Origin: Cryomorphaceae bacterium
Lineage (GTDB): Bacteria > Bacteroidota > Bacteroidia > Flavobacteriales > Schleiferiaceae
DNA: 7,332 nt
Assembly (NCBI GenBank): GCA_949547975.1
Contig: CATITW010000372.1
Location: 1-7,332 of the forward strand
Direction of reading: 5' to 3'
The position numbers were made by a program, and so were the translations under genes. Below are positions 6,697 through 7,332 of the stretch, piece by piece (within the stretch, counting starts at the first letter, position 1; each line of letters opens with the position of its first letter). A model generated the notes under the pieces. The model had not been told where the DNA came from and made no database searches. It saw only the letters and a list, made by a program, of their open reading frames with translations.

Positions 6697-6737
6697 CGAA
6701 AAATAAAGCCGGCTTCTCTCTGACAGAAAAACCGGCT
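6697..6737 (-). terminator. rho-independent terminator of the SPFH/prohibitin gene
   Basis: Read on the minus strand, a 13-bp stem (6737-6725 with 6719-6707, two G-T wobbles, outer AGCCGG/CCGGCT) closes the loop GTCAG and is followed by TTATTTTT. It begins 25 nt after the SPFH-protein stop codon and ends just before the metal operon promoter, so it insulates that operon from upstream transcription. Confidence 0.88.
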
Positions 6738-6762
6738 CGTAGGTGCTCTTTATGTATTCGGA

Positions 6763-7332
6763 TTATTTGCTATCCTCGTTGATCAAGACAGGTGCATTCC
6801 CATCAGTAATAATCAATTTAGCATTCGGTGAAGCAGACAACTTCTCCAACACCTCTAAACTGCGCCACTTTATAATCTCATCGGAAAGTCCCTCTGCCAG
6901 CACGCGTTGCGCATCACTCACCCCTTGGGCTTCAATCTTTTTACGCTTTGCTTCCAAACGTTCTTGTTCCAATTCAAACTCCATCCGTTGCGCGATCTGC
7001 TCCGCTTCTAGCTTACTCTCTATCGCTTCATACAAACCTGCCGGCAATTTGATGCTCTTCATCAACACCGACTCAATCACAAATCCACGGTCTGTCAGAA
7101 GGCTGTCCATATGCATCTTTATCGCATTTTCAATCACCGCACGCTGACCACTGTGCATGTCTTTCGCCATGTATCTAGAACACACATCCGCTGCCGCTGA
7201 ACGGAATACACTCAAAATCATCACATCCTCGTAACGCTCTCCTACCGTTTGAATCACGTTCGGCGCTTCACTCGACTGTATATGGTAAAGAATAGAAATC
7301 TCAGCAAGTACATTTAAACCCTCCTTCGAAGG
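6763..7332 (-). CDS. SPFH/prohibitin-family membrane protein, C-terminal part (start outside window)
   Basis: The frame is open from the window edge to TAA at 6763-6765, giving 189 residues. The first residues (SKEGLNVLAEISILYHI) match the beta-strand core of an SPFH domain, followed by VGERYEDVMILSVFRSAAADVCSRYMA, which is typical of prohibitin-like members. Then comes a Glu/Lys/Arg-rich helical, coiled-coil region about 90-145 residues in (EAEQIAQRMEFELEQERLEA), and a C-terminal tail KLIITDGNAPVLINED like that of Bacteroidota prohibitin homologues. The GTG at 7255-7257 is internal, not the start, because the domain continues upstream of it. Such proteins form large ring or scaffold complexes at membranes and can modulate proteases such as FtsH; the N-terminal membrane anchor lies outside the window. 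It has its own terminator and no evident link to the metal operon. Confidence 0.85.
   Translation of the reverse strand, partial: PSKEGLNVLAEISILYHIQSSEAPNVIQTVGERYEDVMILSVFRSAAADVCSRYMAKDMHSGQRAVIENAIKMHMDSLLTDRGFVIESVLMKSIKLPAGLYEAIESKLEAEQIAQRMEFELEQERLEAKRKKIEAQGVSDAQRVLAEGLSDEIIKWRSLEVLEKLSASPNAKLIITDGNAPVLINEDSK

Noticed and set aside
6743..7147. 134-codon plus-strand frame opposite the SPFH/prohibitin gene
   Set aside because: It lies opposite a clear SPFH coding sequence and the translation is Ser/Ile-rich without recognisable motifs.

Overview
The window looks like chromosomal DNA of a Bacteroidota bacterium, probably a marine-type Flavobacteriia or relative. The signs are a TonB-dependent receptor with an N-terminal carboxypeptidase-regulatory-like domain, several short lipobox signal peptides, AT-rich gene starts mostly without a Shine-Dalgarno sequence, and a promoter matching the Bacteroidota -7 element TAnnTTTG. 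There are no RNA genes, insertion sequences, CRISPR arrays or phage genes, and coding density is high.

Left part, plus strand (1-2365): the tail of an unidentified gene is followed by two genes 12 nt apart. The first encodes a SoxB-like member of the 5'-nucleotidase/metallophosphoesterase family. The second encodes a DsrE-like protein. Both carry lipoprotein signal peptides, so both should act outside the cytoplasm. A strong rho-independent terminator closes the unit. The enzyme has Trp in place of the catalytic His of 5'-nucleotidases, as in SoxB, and Asp in place of a usual metal-binding His. Together with the DsrE-like partner this suggests sulfur-compound chemistry rather than nucleotide salvage; that is inference.

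Middle and right part, minus strand (6686 down to 2374): a promoter carrying a perfect 17-bp palindrome drives a tightly packed set of genes. In transcription order these are an Asp/His-rich lipoprotein, a TonB-dependent receptor of the heavy-metal (ZnuD-like) type, a Fur-family (probably Zur-like) metalloregulator and, after 51 bp, a YeiH-family putative sulfate exporter. The first two overlap by 8 bp, and the second and third are separated by 1 bp. The simplest reading is a metal (most likely zinc) uptake operon that represses itself: the regulator binds the palindrome when metal is plentiful, and the lipoprotein and receptor capture and import metal when it is scarce. YeiH may be transcribed by readthrough or on its own; it converges on the SoxB/DsrE unit.

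Right edge, minus strand (7332 down to 6697): the C-terminal 189 residues of an SPFH/prohibitin-family protein, closed by its own terminator, which insulates the metal operon promoter.
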